This document shows, in pieces, positions 21,585 to 30,186 of a stretch of 64,000 bases of DNA. How positions within the stretch are numbered: the first letter of the stretch is position 1; the number at the start of each line of letters is the position of its first letter. A program made the position numbers and the translations under genes. The notes under the pieces are model-generated. The model made no database searches. It worked only from the letters and a program-made list of their open reading frames with translations, and was not told the DNA's origin. The DNA comes from Mycolicibacterium phlei (lineage in GTDB: Bacteria > Actinomycetota > Actinomycetes > Mycobacteriales > Mycobacteriaceae): NCBI RefSeq assembly GCF_001583415.1, contig NZ_CP014475.1, positions 4,464,001-4,528,000 of the forward strand, written 5' to 3'.

Positions 21585-21611
21585 TGTCACACTCGTGCGA
21601 TGCGCGGTGTC
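21585..21611 (+). promoter_or_regulatory. Predicted ECF41 promoter of module 2
   Basis: TGTCACA (21585-21591), 16 bases, TGTC (21608-21611), identical in form to the module 1 promoter. The start codon of the gene it drives is 77 bases further on, with AGGAG before it, so this transcript has a leader, unlike module 1. Confidence 0.7.
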
Positions 21612-21688
21612 TGGAGGGTGAACCGGCTCTGGAGCCGAATCGCCGCCGCCGGCGGCGGGCAGAGCCGGCCGACACTCAGGAGACCGAC

Positions 21689-22843
21689 ATGACTCACAAC
21701 ATCGTGGTGATCGGCGGCGGTTATGCCGGCGTGATGGCCGCCAACCGGCTGGCCCCGCACGCAGTCGTCACGCTGGTCAACCCGCGCCCGCGGTTCGTCG
21801 AGCGGATCCGGCTGCACCAACTCGTCGCGGGCAACGACGACGCCGTCGCCGAGTTCGGCGCCGTGCTGGGCGACACCGTGCGGGTGGTGGTCGACACCGC
21901 CGAACGCATCGACACCGACACCCGCACCGTCGCGCTGGCCTCGGGCGCCGAACTGCCCTACGACTATCTGGTGTACGCCGTCGGCAGCACCGGCGAGGTA
22001 CCCGCAGCGGTACCGGGCGCGGCCGAATTCGCCTATCCGATCAGCGAATTGGAGCAGGCGCAACGGCTGGCCGAACGGCTGGCCGAGGTGCCTGCCACCG
22101 CGCCGGTGGTGGTGGTCGGCGGCGGGCTGACCGGCATCGAGACCGCCGCCGAGCTCGCCGAGGCGGGCCGGCCGGTCACGATGGTGACCGACGTGTTCGG
22201 CCCGTCGCTGGCCGACAGCGGACGCCGGTCCATCGCCAAGCGGCTGGCCAGACTGCGGGTGACGGTGCTCGACGGCAGCGCGGTCGCGGAGGTCACGCCC
22301 GAGCACGTGGTGCTGGCCGACGGCCGCCGGGTGCCCAGCGGGGTCACGGTGTGGACGGCCGGGTTCGGGGTGCCGGGCCTGGCGGCGGCCAGCGGGCTGG
22401 CCACCGACGCGCTGGGCCGGCTGCGCACCGACGAGACGCTGACCAGCGTCTCCGACCCGCACGTGGTGGGCGCCGGTGACGCGGTGGCACCGTCGGACCG
22501 GCCGTGGCGGATGAGCTGCCAGGCCGCGCTGCCGCTGGGCGCCCAGGCCGCCAACACCGTGCTGGCCCGGCTGGCCGGCGAAGCGCCGGCGGCGGTGAAC
22601 CACGCGATGGCCGGCCAATGCATCAGCGTGGGCCGCAGGGCGGGCGTGTTCCAGTTCGCCGACGTCGACGACACCCCGAAGCGGTGGTACATCGGCGGGC
22701 GCACCGGCGCGATCGTCAAGGAGCAGGTGTGCCGCTTCACGCTGAAGTGGATCCGCGGCGAGGCCGACAAGCCGGGCTCCTACACGTGGAAGGTCGACCC
22801 GGGCCGCGCCGCGGTGGCCGCCCGGGCGGTGCCCGTGCGATGA
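21689..22843 (+). CDS. FAD-dependent pyridine-nucleotide oxidoreductase, module 2
   Basis: A 384-residue paralogue of the protein at 19470, with the same layout: FAD motif IVVIGGGYAGVMAAN near residue 5, NAD(P)H motif VVVVGGGLTGIETAAE near 140, and HVVGAGDAVAP near 262. The C-terminus differs more, ending in a short basic tail. The ATG has AGGAG upstream. The stop overlaps the next sigma gene as ATGA. Two diverged copies in tandem, each with its own sigma factor, suggest separate substrates or signals. Confidence 0.85.
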   Translation: MTHNIVVIGGGYAGVMAANRLAPHAVVTLVNPRPRFVERIRLHQLVAGNDDAVAEFGAVLGDTVRVVVDTAERIDTDTRTVALASGAELPYDYLVYAVGSTGEVPAAVPGAAEFAYPISELEQAQRLAERLAEVPATAPVVVVGGGLTGIETAAELAEAGRPVTMVTDVFGPSLADSGRRSIAKRLARLRVTVLDGSAVAEVTPEHVVLADGRRVPSGVTVWTAGFGVPGLAAASGLATDALGRLRTDETLTSVSDPHVVGAGDAVAPSDRPWRMSCQAALPLGAQAANTVLARLAGEAPAAVNHAMAGQCISVGRRAGVFQFADVDDTPKRWYIGGRTGAIVKEQVCRFTLKWIRGEADKPGSYTWKVDPGRAAVAARAVPVR

Positions 22844-23733
22844 ACGCTGACGAGCACGCCGAGCGGTTCACCGCGTTGCGCCCGCTGCTGTTCACGATCG
22901 CCTACGAGATCCTCGGCAGCGCAACCGAATCCGACGACGTGCTGCAGGAGAGCTACCTGCGCTGGGCCGAGGTGGACCTGGACACGGTCACCGACACGAA
23001 GGCCTACCTCGCCCGGATCGTCACCCGCCAGGCGCTCAACGCGCTGCGCGCCCAGTCCCGCAGACGCGAGGAGTACGTCGGGCCGTGGCTGCCCGAACCG
23101 CTGCTCACCGCCGGCGACGCCTCCGCCGATGTGGTGCTCGCCGAGTCGGTGTCGACGGCGATGCTCGTGGTGCTCGAGACGCTGTCGCCCGACGAGCGCG
23201 CGGTGTTCGTGCTGCGCGAGGTGTTCGGGTTCGGCCACGACGAGATCGCCGAGATCGTGGAGAAGTCGCCTGCCGCGGTGCGTCAGATGGCGCACCGCGC
23301 CCGCGAACACGTGCAGGCCCGCCGACGCCGGTTCGAGCCCGTCGACTCGAAGGTGTCGATGGAGATCACGCAGCGCTTCTTCACCGCAGCCGCCACCGGC
23401 GACATCAACGGGCTGCTCGAGATGCTCACCGAGGACGTCACCTGGACCGCCGACAGCGACGGCAAGGTCAGCGCCGCGCGCAGACCGGTGGTCGGCGCCG
23501 AGAAGGTGGCCCGGGTGCTCATCGGGCTGGTGCGCGGCGCGGGCACCGACGGCCGCGTCGAACCCGCCATGTACAACAACTCCCCGGCGCTGAAGATGTA
23601 CCTGGGCGACCGGTTCGAGGGCATCGTGACGATCGAGATCACCGACGGCCGGATCTCGAACTTCTACGCGATGCGCAACCCGGACAAGCTGGTCGCCGTC
23701 GACGTCCCGCGCGAGATCGCCCGCAGTATCTGA
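22840..23733 (+). CDS. ECF41-family RNA polymerase sigma factor (SigJ-like), module 2
   Basis: A 297-residue ECF41 sigma factor parallel to that at 20660: WLPEP at 83-87, DSDGK at 205-209 and NPDKL at 280-284, with sigma regions 2 and 4 at the same positions. The N-terminal ~70 bases of region 2 are nearly identical in DNA to module 1 (see repeat-like identity at 20699-20769 and 22879-22949), while the C-terminal domain has diverged. This fits shared promoter recognition with different control by the C-terminal domain. ATG overlaps the oxidoreductase stop. Confidence 0.9.
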   Translation: MNADEHAERFTALRPLLFTIAYEILGSATESDDVLQESYLRWAEVDLDTVTDTKAYLARIVTRQALNALRAQSRRREEYVGPWLPEPLLTAGDASADVVLAESVSTAMLVVLETLSPDERAVFVLREVFGFGHDEIAEIVEKSPAAVRQMAHRAREHVQARRRRFEPVDSKVSMEITQRFFTAAATGDINGLLEMLTEDVTWTADSDGKVSAARRPVVGAEKVARVLIGLVRGAGTDGRVEPAMYNNSPALKMYLGDRFEGIVTIEITDGRISNFYAMRNPDKLVAVDVPREIARSI

Positions 23734-23745
23734 GAAGCTGAGGCG

Positions 23746-24987
23746 GTGCGGATCGACCGGCTCGGCGACCTGGGCAGCGCCCCAGCGGTATTGCGCGCGC
23801 TCGGCCGTGCCACCGAACGGCTGCGGCTGGCGCCGCCCGCGGCGCTGATCGGCGACTGGTTCGACTCGGCGGCGGTGATCGCGCCGACGGTCGCGGTGCG
23901 GCCCACGTCGGTCGTGTTCGACGTACCGCCCGGCGACGGGCAGGCTGTCGGCGGCGGGTGGTTCGGCTACCTGTCGTATCCGGACCCGGGTGCCGACGGC
24001 CGCGGACCGCGGATCCCCGAGGCGGCCGGCGGCTGGTCGGACTGCGTGCTGCGGCTGGATCGCGACGGCTGTTGGTGGTATGAAAGCCTCACCGGGGCAA
24101 CGATTCCCGACTGGGTCACCGAAGCGCTGAACACTCCCGCCGCGCCCCGGCCCCACCGGATCGAGTGGGGCGAGGCCGACCGCGACGCCCACCGGCGCGG
24201 TGTGCTGGACTGCCTGGCCGCGATCGCCGCCGGCGAGGTGTACCAGGCGTGTGTGTGCGTGCAGTTCGCCGGCCGCATCGATGGTGCGCCGCTGGACTTC
24301 TTCGTCGACGCCGTCGCGCGCACCGCCCCGGCGCGCGCGGCGTACCTCGCGGGCCCGTGGGGTGCGGTGGCGTCGCTGTCGCCGGAACTGTTCCTGCGCA
24401 GGCGGGGCACGGCGGTGGCGTCGAGCCCGATCAAGGGCACGCTGCCGCGCCACGCCGATCCGGCGGCGCTGCGGGCGTCGGTGAAGGACGTCGCCGAGAA
24501 CATCATGATCGTCGACCTGGTGCGCAACGACCTCGGCCACGTCGCCGACATCGGCAGCGTCACGGTGCCCGAACTGCTGGCGGTGCGACCGGCGCCGGGC
24601 GTGTGGCATCTGGTGTCGACGGTGACCGCGCGGGTCGGCGTGGACGTACCGATGGCCGAGGTGCTCGACGCGGCGTTCCCGCCGGCGTCGGTGACCGGGA
24701 CACCGAAGACCCGGGCCCGCCGGCTGCTGCGCCAGTGGGAGCCGGCGCGCCGCGGAGTGTATTGCGGCACAGTAGGTTTGGCGTCGCCAGCGGCGGGGTG
24801 CGAGCTGAACGTGGCGATCCGCACGGTGGAGTTCGGCGCCGACGGGTCCGCGGTGCTGGGCGTCGGCGGCGGCATCACCGCCGACTCGGATCCCGACCGC
24901 GAGTGGCAGGAGTGCCTGGACAAGGCGGCGCCGGTGATCGGGTCAGGAGCGGGCGCGCAGCACCGCGTCGTAGAGCTCACGCCGTGA
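23746..24987 (+). CDS. pabB: Aminodeoxychorismate synthase component I
   Basis: A 413-residue chorismate-utilising enzyme for p-aminobenzoate and folate synthesis. The C-terminal catalytic domain contains PIKGT near 229, the version of the motif in which Lys marks aminodeoxychorismate synthases rather than anthranilate synthase, then IMIVDLVRNDLG near 253 and the metal-binding end VGGGITADSDP near 380. The N-terminal part is shorter than in typical TrpE proteins. GTG 23746 lies 12 bases after the second sigma gene. Position between metS and rsmI matches Rv1005c. Its 3' end overlaps rsmI by 45 bases tail to tail. Confidence 0.92.
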   Translation: MRIDRLGDLGSAPAVLRALGRATERLRLAPPAALIGDWFDSAAVIAPTVAVRPTSVVFDVPPGDGQAVGGGWFGYLSYPDPGADGRGPRIPEAAGGWSDCVLRLDRDGCWWYESLTGATIPDWVTEALNTPAAPRPHRIEWGEADRDAHRRGVLDCLAAIAAGEVYQACVCVQFAGRIDGAPLDFFVDAVARTAPARAAYLAGPWGAVASLSPELFLRRRGTAVASSPIKGTLPRHADPAALRASVKDVAENIMIVDLVRNDLGHVADIGSVTVPELLAVRPAPGVWHLVSTVTARVGVDVPMAEVLDAAFPPASVTGTPKTRARRLLRQWEPARRGVYCGTVGLASPAAGCELNVAIRTVEFGADGSAVLGVGGGITADSDPDREWQECLDKAAPVIGSGAGAQHRVVELTP

Positions 24988-25779
24988 CGGGGCACCCGGG
25001 TGGGCGGCGACCACCCGGGCGCAGGCGTCCTTGACCCGCATACCGTCCTCGACGAGTTCCTCGACCTCGGCGACCAGGCTGTCCAGATCGGCCTTGGGCT
25101 CCGCGCCGGCCAGCACGACGGTGATCTCGCCGAGCACCCCGTCGGCGGCCCAGTCGGCCAGCTCGCCGAGGGTGCCGCGGACGACCTCCTCGTGGGTCTT
25201 GGTCAACTCGCGGCACACCACGGCGCAGCGGTCGGCGCCCAGCACCTCGACGGCGTCGGCCAGCGTCTCGGCCAGCCGGCGCGGCGACTCGAAGAACACG
25301 CAGGTGCGCTGCTCGGCGGCCAGGGTGGCCAGCCAGGTGCGGCGGGCGGCCTGGCGACGCGGGGCGAACCCCTCGAAGCAGAACTTCTCGGCGGGCAGCC
25401 CGGCGACCGCCAGCGCGGTGGTCACCGCCGACGGGCCGGGCAAGCAGGACACCGGCAGGCCGGCCTCGATGCAGCCGGTGACCAGCCGGTAGCCGGGGTC
25501 GCTGATCAACGGCATGCCGGCGTCGCTGACCAGCAGCACGGTCGCGCCCGCGGCGATCTCGTCGACCAGGGCGGGCACCCGCGACGCCTCGTTCTGGTCG
25601 TAGAGCGACAGCACCCGGCCGGCCAGCGTGACCTGCAGCGACTGCGCCAGCGTGCGGATGCGGCGGGTGTCCTCGGCGGCGACGACGTCGGCCGTGTGCA
25701 GGGCCTCGACGAGGCGGGCGGAGGCGTCGGCGGGCTGGCCCAGCGGCGTGGCGGCGATGAGCAGTCGGCCGGCAGTCAT
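24943..25779 (-). CDS. rsmI: 16S rRNA (cytidine1402-2'-O)-methyltransferase
   Basis: A 278-residue tetrapyrrole-methylase-fold enzyme that 2'-O-methylates C1402 in the 30S decoding site. Signature segments are LLIAATPLGQPADASAR at the N-terminus, VAAEDTRRI near 34, VLLVSDAGMPLISDPGY near 81 and GPSAVTTALAVAG near 115. ATG 25779 has TAGGCT seven bases upstream, which fits a leaderless transcript. It is divergent from pmt across 24 bases, as Rv1003 and Rv1002c are. Confidence 0.95.
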   Translation of the reverse strand: MTAGRLLIAATPLGQPADASARLVEALHTADVVAAEDTRRIRTLAQSLQVTLAGRVLSLYDQNEASRVPALVDEIAAGATVLLVSDAGMPLISDPGYRLVTGCIEAGLPVSCLPGPSAVTTALAVAGLPAEKFCFEGFAPRRQAARRTWLATLAAEQRTCVFFESPRRLAETLADAVEVLGADRCAVVCRELTKTHEEVVRGTLGELADWAADGVLGEITVVLAGAEPKADLDSLVAEVEELVEDGMRVKDACARVVAAHPGAPSRRELYDAVLRARS

Positions 25780-25787
25780 GCCGGACA

Positions 25788-25796
25788 GCCTACGAT
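25788..25796. promoter_or_regulatory. Overlapping divergent -10 boxes of rsmI and pmt
   Basis: Minus-strand TAGGCT (25788-25793) is seven bases before the next minus-strand base run that leads to the rsmI ATG at 25779 (bases 25780-25787), and plus-strand TACGAT (25791-25796) is seven bases before the pmt GTG. They share bases 25791-25793, so initiation in the two directions is mutually exclusive. Confidence 0.6.
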
Positions 25797-25803
25797 CGCA
25801 ACC

Positions 25804-27345
25804 GTGACCGCCCCCGCCACCGATGCGCCGCGCGCGGTCCCGGTGATCAGTCCCGCGCCGCAGGTGCCCGTCGCCGACTTCGGTCCCGTCGACCGGCTGC
25901 GGGGCTGGGTGATGACGGCCGTCATCGGCGCGCTGGCCGCCGTGACGCGCTTCCTGAACCTCGGCTCACCGACCGACGCGGGCACCCCGATCTTCGACGA
26001 GAAGCACTACGCGCCGCAGGCGTGGCAGATGCTGCACAACGGCGGTGTCGAGGACAACCCCGGCTACGGGCTGGTGGTGCACCCGCCGGTGGGCAAGCAG
26101 CTGATCGCGATCGGGGAGGCGCTGTTCGGCTACACCGGGCTGGGCTGGCGGTTCTCCGCCGCGGTGTGCGGGGTGATCGTGGTGGTGCTGATCGCCCGGA
26201 TCACCCGGCGGATCACCCGTTCGACACTGATCGGCGGGATCGCCGGGCTGTTGGTGATCGCCGACGGGGTCAGCTTCGTGGTGGCGCGCACGGCGCTGCT
26301 GGACGGGTTCCTGGTGGTGTTCGTGGTGGCGGCGTTCGGCTGCCTGATCGTCGACCGCGACCAGGTGCGCGAGCGGATGCACATCGCGCTGCTGGAGGGC
26401 CGCATCGGCGAGACGCCGTGGGGACCGCGGCTGGGTGTGCGGTGGTGGCGGTTCGGCGCCGGCGTGCTGCTCGGGCTGGCGTGCGCCACGAAGTGGTCCG
26501 GGCTGTACTTCGTCGCGTTCTTCGGCGTGATGACGATGGTGTTCGACATCGTGGCGCGCCGGCAGTACCGGGTGACACGGCCGTGGCTGGGGGCGTTCCG
26601 GCGCGACCTGGGGCCGTCGCTGTACGCGCTGGTGGTCATCCCGTTCGGGGTGTACCTGGCGTCGTACGCGCCGTGGTTCGCCTCCGAGACCGCGATCAAC
26701 CGCCACGAGGTGGGCCGCTCGATCGGGCCGGACAGCGTGCTGCCGATTCCTGACGCGCTGCGCTCGCTGTGGCACTACACGTATGCGGCGTTCCGGTTCC
26801 ACTCCGGGCTGACCAACGCCGACGGCAACCACCACCCGTGGGAGTCCAAGCCGTGGACGTGGCCGATGTCGTTGCGGCCGGTGCTGTACGCGATCGACAA
26901 CCAGGACGTGCCGGGCTGCGGGGCGCAGTCGTGTGTGAAGGCGGTGATGCTGGTCGGCACGCCGGCGATGTGGTTCCTGGCGGTGCCGGTGCTGGGCTGG
27001 GCGCTGTGGCGGGCGATCGTCAAACGCGACTGGCGTTACGCGGTCGCGCTGGTGGGCTACGGCGCGGGGTTCCTGCCGTGGTTCGCCGGCATCGACCGCC
27101 AGATGTACTTCTTCTACGCCGCGCCGATGGCGCCGTTCCTGGCGATGATGATCGCGCTGATCCTCGGCGACATCCTGTACAAGCCGAACCAGAACGCCGA
27201 GCGCCGGACCCTGGGGTTGATCGCGGTGAGTTTCTACGTCGCGGCGGTGCTGACGAACTTCGCCTGGCTCTACCCGATCCTGACCGGTCTGCCGATCTCG
27301 CAGTCGACGTGGAACATGCAGATCTGGCTGCCGTCCTGGCGGTAG
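25804..27345 (+). CDS. pmt: Protein O-mannosyltransferase (GT39)
   Basis: A 513-residue integral membrane enzyme that transfers mannose from polyprenyl-phosphomannose to Ser/Thr of exported proteins. The catalytic Asp-Glu pair is in PIFDEKHYAPQ near residue 61, on the first extracytoplasmic loop, as in yeast PMTs. About ten hydrophobic segments are visible, including runs near 95-120, 140-185, 220-245, 390-410 and 450-510. GTG 25804 follows TACGAT by seven bases. It matches Rv1002c in sequence character and position. Likely substrates in this window are the LpqT and other lipoproteins with Ser/Thr/Pro linkers. Confidence 0.95.
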   Translation: MTAPATDAPRAVPVISPAPQVPVADFGPVDRLRGWVMTAVIGALAAVTRFLNLGSPTDAGTPIFDEKHYAPQAWQMLHNGGVEDNPGYGLVVHPPVGKQLIAIGEALFGYTGLGWRFSAAVCGVIVVVLIARITRRITRSTLIGGIAGLLVIADGVSFVVARTALLDGFLVVFVVAAFGCLIVDRDQVRERMHIALLEGRIGETPWGPRLGVRWWRFGAGVLLGLACATKWSGLYFVAFFGVMTMVFDIVARRQYRVTRPWLGAFRRDLGPSLYALVVIPFGVYLASYAPWFASETAINRHEVGRSIGPDSVLPIPDALRSLWHYTYAAFRFHSGLTNADGNHHPWESKPWTWPMSLRPVLYAIDNQDVPGCGAQSCVKAVMLVGTPAMWFLAVPVLGWALWRAIVKRDWRYAVALVGYGAGFLPWFAGIDRQMYFFYAAPMAPFLAMMIALILGDILYKPNQNAERRTLGLIAVSFYVAAVLTNFAWLYPILTGLPISQSTWNMQIWLPSWR

Positions 27346-27348
27346 TTT

Positions 27349-27669
27349 TCAGCCGCCGGCCGCCCGCACCATCACGACACCGCCGACCACCAGCCCGATT
27401 CCGGTGAGCCGCAACGCGGTTACCGGATCACCGTGCAGCACGATGCCGAGCAGCACCGCGCCACTGGCGCCGATGGCGGTGAACACCGCGTAGGCGGTTC
27501 CGACCGGGATGTCGCGCATCGCCAGTGTCAGCGGGTAGACGGCGGCGACGGCCAGCAGGAAGCACACCAGCGTGGGCAGCGGCCGGGTGAACCCCTCGGT
27601 GGGCTTGATGCTCTGCGACCACGCGACCTCGGCGAGCGCCGCGGTCAGCAGCCACCCCCAGCCGGTCAC
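27349..27669 (-). CDS. Small multidrug resistance (SMR) efflux protein
   Basis: A 106-residue protein with four membrane helices, the exact size of EmrE-type proton antiporters. Glu14 in ALAEVAW is the essential proton/drug-binding residue, and SIKPTEGFTR matches the conserved loop after helix 1. It could export quaternary ammonium compounds or other cations; guanidinium exporters also belong here. GTG 27669 overlaps the stop of the azoreductase gene (GTGA), so the two are co-translated. It is convergent with pmt. Confidence 0.9.
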   Translation of the reverse strand: MTGWGWLLTAALAEVAWSQSIKPTEGFTRPLPTLVCFLLAVAAVYPLTLAMRDIPVGTAYAVFTAIGASGAVLLGIVLHGDPVTALRLTGIGLVVGGVVMVRAAGG

Positions 27670-28277
27670 CGCAGTCTCTCCGCAAGCTGCTCGACGGCGT
27701 GCCGGGCGGCCTGTTCGTCGAAACGCGCGGTCCGCACCCGTAACTCGTGGATGTCGTCGACTCCGCAGTAGCGCAACCACCACGACAGGTAGCTCGACTG
27801 GTGGTCGGCGCCGAACGCCGGCGGCAGGCCGGGTGCGTACACCCGACTGGTGTAGACGGCCACCGCGCGGCGGCCTTCGAGCAGTCCCCGGTAGCCCTGC
27901 TGTGGATCGAACCGGAACGCGACGCCCGGCTGCGTCACCGTGTCGATGAACAGCTTGAGCGGCCACGGGATCGTGCCGTTCCACATCGGCACGGCGAAGA
28001 CCCACAGGTCGGCGGCGGTGAGGCGGCCCGCGAGCCCGAGCACGTCGTCCCAGTCGCGGCGCGCCGCCGACGGGATGTCGCGCCCCTCGATCAACGCCAT
28101 CTTCGCGTCGACGTGGCGTTGTCCGAAGGGCACGAGATCGGTGAAGGTGTCGATGCGGTCCACCTCGACCCGGTGCCCGGCTCGGCGGCGGTACTCCTCG
28201 ACGAACAGCTCGGCCAACCGCAGTGAGCGCGAATCAGCGCCCCGCGGCGACCCGTTGATCAGCAGTAACCGCGACAC
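27666..28277 (-). CDS. FMN-dependent NADH-azoreductase / quinone reductase
   Basis: A 203-residue flavodoxin-fold protein. The FMN phosphate loop is LLINGSPRGADSRS near the N-terminus and the FMN-contacting segment is VPMWNGTIPWPLKLFIDTV near 105. Such enzymes reduce azo dyes and quinones by two electrons and protect against quinone or electrophile stress. GTG 28277 is preferred because GGAGAGGAG stands just upstream; an ATG six codons earlier lies on that ribosome site. It is divergent from a TetR gene across a gap holding two matching dyads. Confidence 0.85.
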   Translation of the reverse strand: MSRLLLINGSPRGADSRSLRLAELFVEEYRRRAGHRVEVDRIDTFTDLVPFGQRHVDAKMALIEGRDIPSAARRDWDDVLGLAGRLTAADLWVFAVPMWNGTIPWPLKLFIDTVTQPGVAFRFDPQQGYRGLLEGRRAVAVYTSRVYAPGLPPAFGADHQSSYLSWWLRYCGVDDIHELRVRTARFDEQAARHAVEQLAERLR

Positions 28278-28296
28278 GTCACGGCTCCTCTCCATT

Positions 28297-28347
28297 TACG
28301 GAACGTTGTTCCGTATTTTCAACCGCATGTTCCGGAACGCTATTCCG
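28297..28347. promoter_or_regulatory. Two TetR-type operators between the azoreductase and TetR genes
   Basis: Site 1, TACGGAACGTTGTTCCGTA (28297-28315), is a perfect inverted repeat with 8-base arms and a 3-base centre. Site 2, CGGAACGCTATTCCG (28333-28347), repeats the same core with one arm mismatch. Their centres are 34 bases apart, near three helical turns, so dimers would bind on the same face. A TAGGAT box at 28352-28357 is six bases before the TetR GTG, placing site 2 over that promoter. Confidence 0.85.
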
Positions 28348-28363
28348 CAAGTAGGATGGCCGG

Positions 28364-28963
28364 GTGCCGGACGAGGACCGCGACGGGTGGCGGACGCAAC
28401 GCGAAACCGCCGCCCGCAACGAGTCGAAAGTGCTCGAGGCGACCCGCGAACTGCTCCGCTCCCCCGACGCGACGGACGTCGACATGCGGGTCATCGCGCA
28501 GCGCGCGGGCGTCGGCGTCGGAACCCTCTACCGCCGCTTCGGCGACAAGGCCGGCCTGCTGGCCGCCGTGATCGGGCGCGACGAGAACCGGCTGCAGCAG
28601 GCCGTGCTCAACGGGCAGCCGCCGCTCGGGCCGGGCGCCCCGCCCGCCGACCGGTTGACCGCGTTTCTCGACGCGCTGGTGAACCTGACCGACCGCAACC
28701 TCGGCGTGCTGCTCGTCACCGATCTGACGCCGCCCGGCCGCCTGAAGATCGGTGCCTACCAGGGCTGGCGACTGTACCTGGTCACCCTGCTGCGTGAGCT
28801 GCGACCCGACCTCGACGCCAAGGACGCCGGATGGCACGCCGATCTGCTGCTGGCCACCGTCGATCCGCAGCTGTTCGCCTACCAGCGCCGCGAACTGGGG
28901 ATGAGCAGAGACCGCATCGCCCGCAACGCCAGGGCCCTGGCGACCGCGATCACGCGACGGTGA
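28364..28963 (+). CDS. TetR family repressor of the azoreductase-SMR operon
   Basis: A 199-residue TetR protein. The helix-turn-helix is at about 20-65 ([14 protein letters not shown], then [26 protein letters not shown]). The C-terminal domain resembles the SbtR-type region seen in many actinobacterial regulators. Leaderless GTG start. The matched dyads upstream of both this gene and the azoreductase make autorepression and operon control very likely. Its 3' end overlaps mgtA by 14 bases tail to tail. Confidence 0.9.
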   Translation: MPDEDRDGWRTQRETAARNESKVLEATRELLRSPDATDVDMRVIAQRAGVGVGTLYRRFGDKAGLLAAVIGRDENRLQQAVLNGQPPLGPGAPPADRLTAFLDALVNLTDRNLGVLLVTDLTPPGRLKIGAYQGWRLYLVTLLRELRPDLDAKDAGWHADLLLATVDPQLFAYQRRELGMSRDRIARNARALATAITRR

Positions 28964-30095
28964 GCCGCCCGCCGACCCCTCGGTGACCGGTGGCGAGCAC
29001 CGCCTCATAGTGGCCGAGCAGCTCGTCGCACAGCGCGGGCCAGGTGCGGGTCAGCACGCTGCGGCGGGCGGCGACGGCGTAGCGGCGGCGGTACGCGAGC
29101 AGGTGGTCGACGGCGCCGGACAGCCCGCGCTCGAACTCGGCGACGGGCAGCAGCAGGCCCGTCCGCGCGGGGGTGACCAGATCACGCGGCCCACCGGCGT
29201 CGGGCGCGACAACGGGCAGGCCGGACGCCATCGCCTCCTGCACGGCCTGACAGAACGTCTCGTGTTCGCCCGGATGCACGAACACGTCCATGCTGGCGTA
29301 GCCGGCGGCCAGCTGCGCTCCGTGCAGGGCTCCGGTGAAAACAGCTGTCGGCAATAGTCTTTCGAGCCGGGCGCGCTCGACGCCGTCGCCGACCACCACC
29401 AGCTGCAGATCCGCGCGCCTGCCCAGCACCGCCAGCCGTTCGACGTGTTTCTCCGGGGCCAGGCGGCCGACGAACCCGACGATCGGCCTGCCCTGCGGCG
29501 ACCACCGGCGGCGCAGCGCGTCGTCGCGGTTCGACGGCGCGAACCCGGTGACGTCCACGCCGCGGCCCCACCGGTAGACGCGCGGAACACCGTGTCCGAC
29601 AAGGTCCTCGATCGCGGCGGTGGACGGGGCGAGGGTGCGGTCGGCGCGGCGGTGCAGGTGCCGCGTCCACGCCCACGCGCCGCGGGCGGCGAACCCGAGG
29701 CCGTAGCTCTGCGCGAATCCCGCCACGTCGGTCTGGTACACCGCGACCGTCGGCACACCGAGCCGCCGCGCGGCCAGCAACCCGCCGTAACCGAGCAGCG
29801 CAGGCGAGGCCAGATGCACCACGTCGGGACTGAAACCCCGCAGTACGTTGACGATTCGCGGCCGGGGCAGACCCACCGGCAGCGAGGTGATCCCCGGGAC
29901 CATGTTCGACGGGACCCGGTGCACACGCACACCGTCGTGCAACCGGTCGGCCGCCGGGTGGCCGCGCGGGGTGTCGGGGGCGATGACCAGAGCCTCGTGG
30001 CCGGTGCGGCGCAGGTGCTCGAGCACCCGCAGCACCGAGTTGGTGACGCCGTTGACGTTCGGCAGGAACGATTCCGCGACGATCGCTACGCGCAT
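28950..30095 (-). CDS. mgtA: GDP-mannose-dependent alpha-mannosyltransferase MgtA
   Basis: A 381-residue GT4 (GT-B fold) glycosyltransferase, close in sequence to M. tuberculosis Rv0557 (MgtA, once called PimB), which acts on glucuronosyl-diacylglycerol and lipomannan-type lipids. The acceptor-side glycine motif is [14 protein letters not shown] at 7-20, the donor phosphate contacts are in [13 protein letters not shown] near 235, and the E(x7)E motif lies in [13 protein letters not shown] near 300. ATG 30095 is preceded by GGAAAG. It is peripheral at the inner membrane. The gene belongs to the menD block but is separated from it by a plus-strand lipoprotein gene. Confidence 0.92.
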   Translation of the reverse strand: MRVAIVAESFLPNVNGVTNSVLRVLEHLRRTGHEALVIAPDTPRGHPAADRLHDGVRVHRVPSNMVPGITSLPVGLPRPRIVNVLRGFSPDVVHLASPALLGYGGLLAARRLGVPTVAVYQTDVAGFAQSYGLGFAARGAWAWTRHLHRRADRTLAPSTAAIEDLVGHGVPRVYRWGRGVDVTGFAPSNRDDALRRRWSPQGRPIVGFVGRLAPEKHVERLAVLGRRADLQLVVVGDGVERARLERLLPTAVFTGALHGAQLAAGYASMDVFVHPGEHETFCQAVQEAMASGLPVVAPDAGGPRDLVTPARTGLLLPVAEFERGLSGAVDHLLAYRRRYAVAARRSVLTRTWPALCDELLGHYEAVLATGHRGVGGRLTVA

Positions 30096-30174
30096 GCCCG
30101 AATGCTTTCCGCCGCGACTGTCGGCGCGGTTGCCGGCAGGCGGACGGCACACGAAAACCCGGTGGCGATCGTTG

Positions 30175-30180
30175 TATCGT
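30175..30180 (+). promoter_or_regulatory. Leaderless -10 box of the DsbA-like lipoprotein gene
   Basis: TATCGT fits TAnnnT and is followed by six bases (GCCGAC) and the GTG at 30187. Confidence 0.6.
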
Positions 30181-30186
30181 GCCGAC

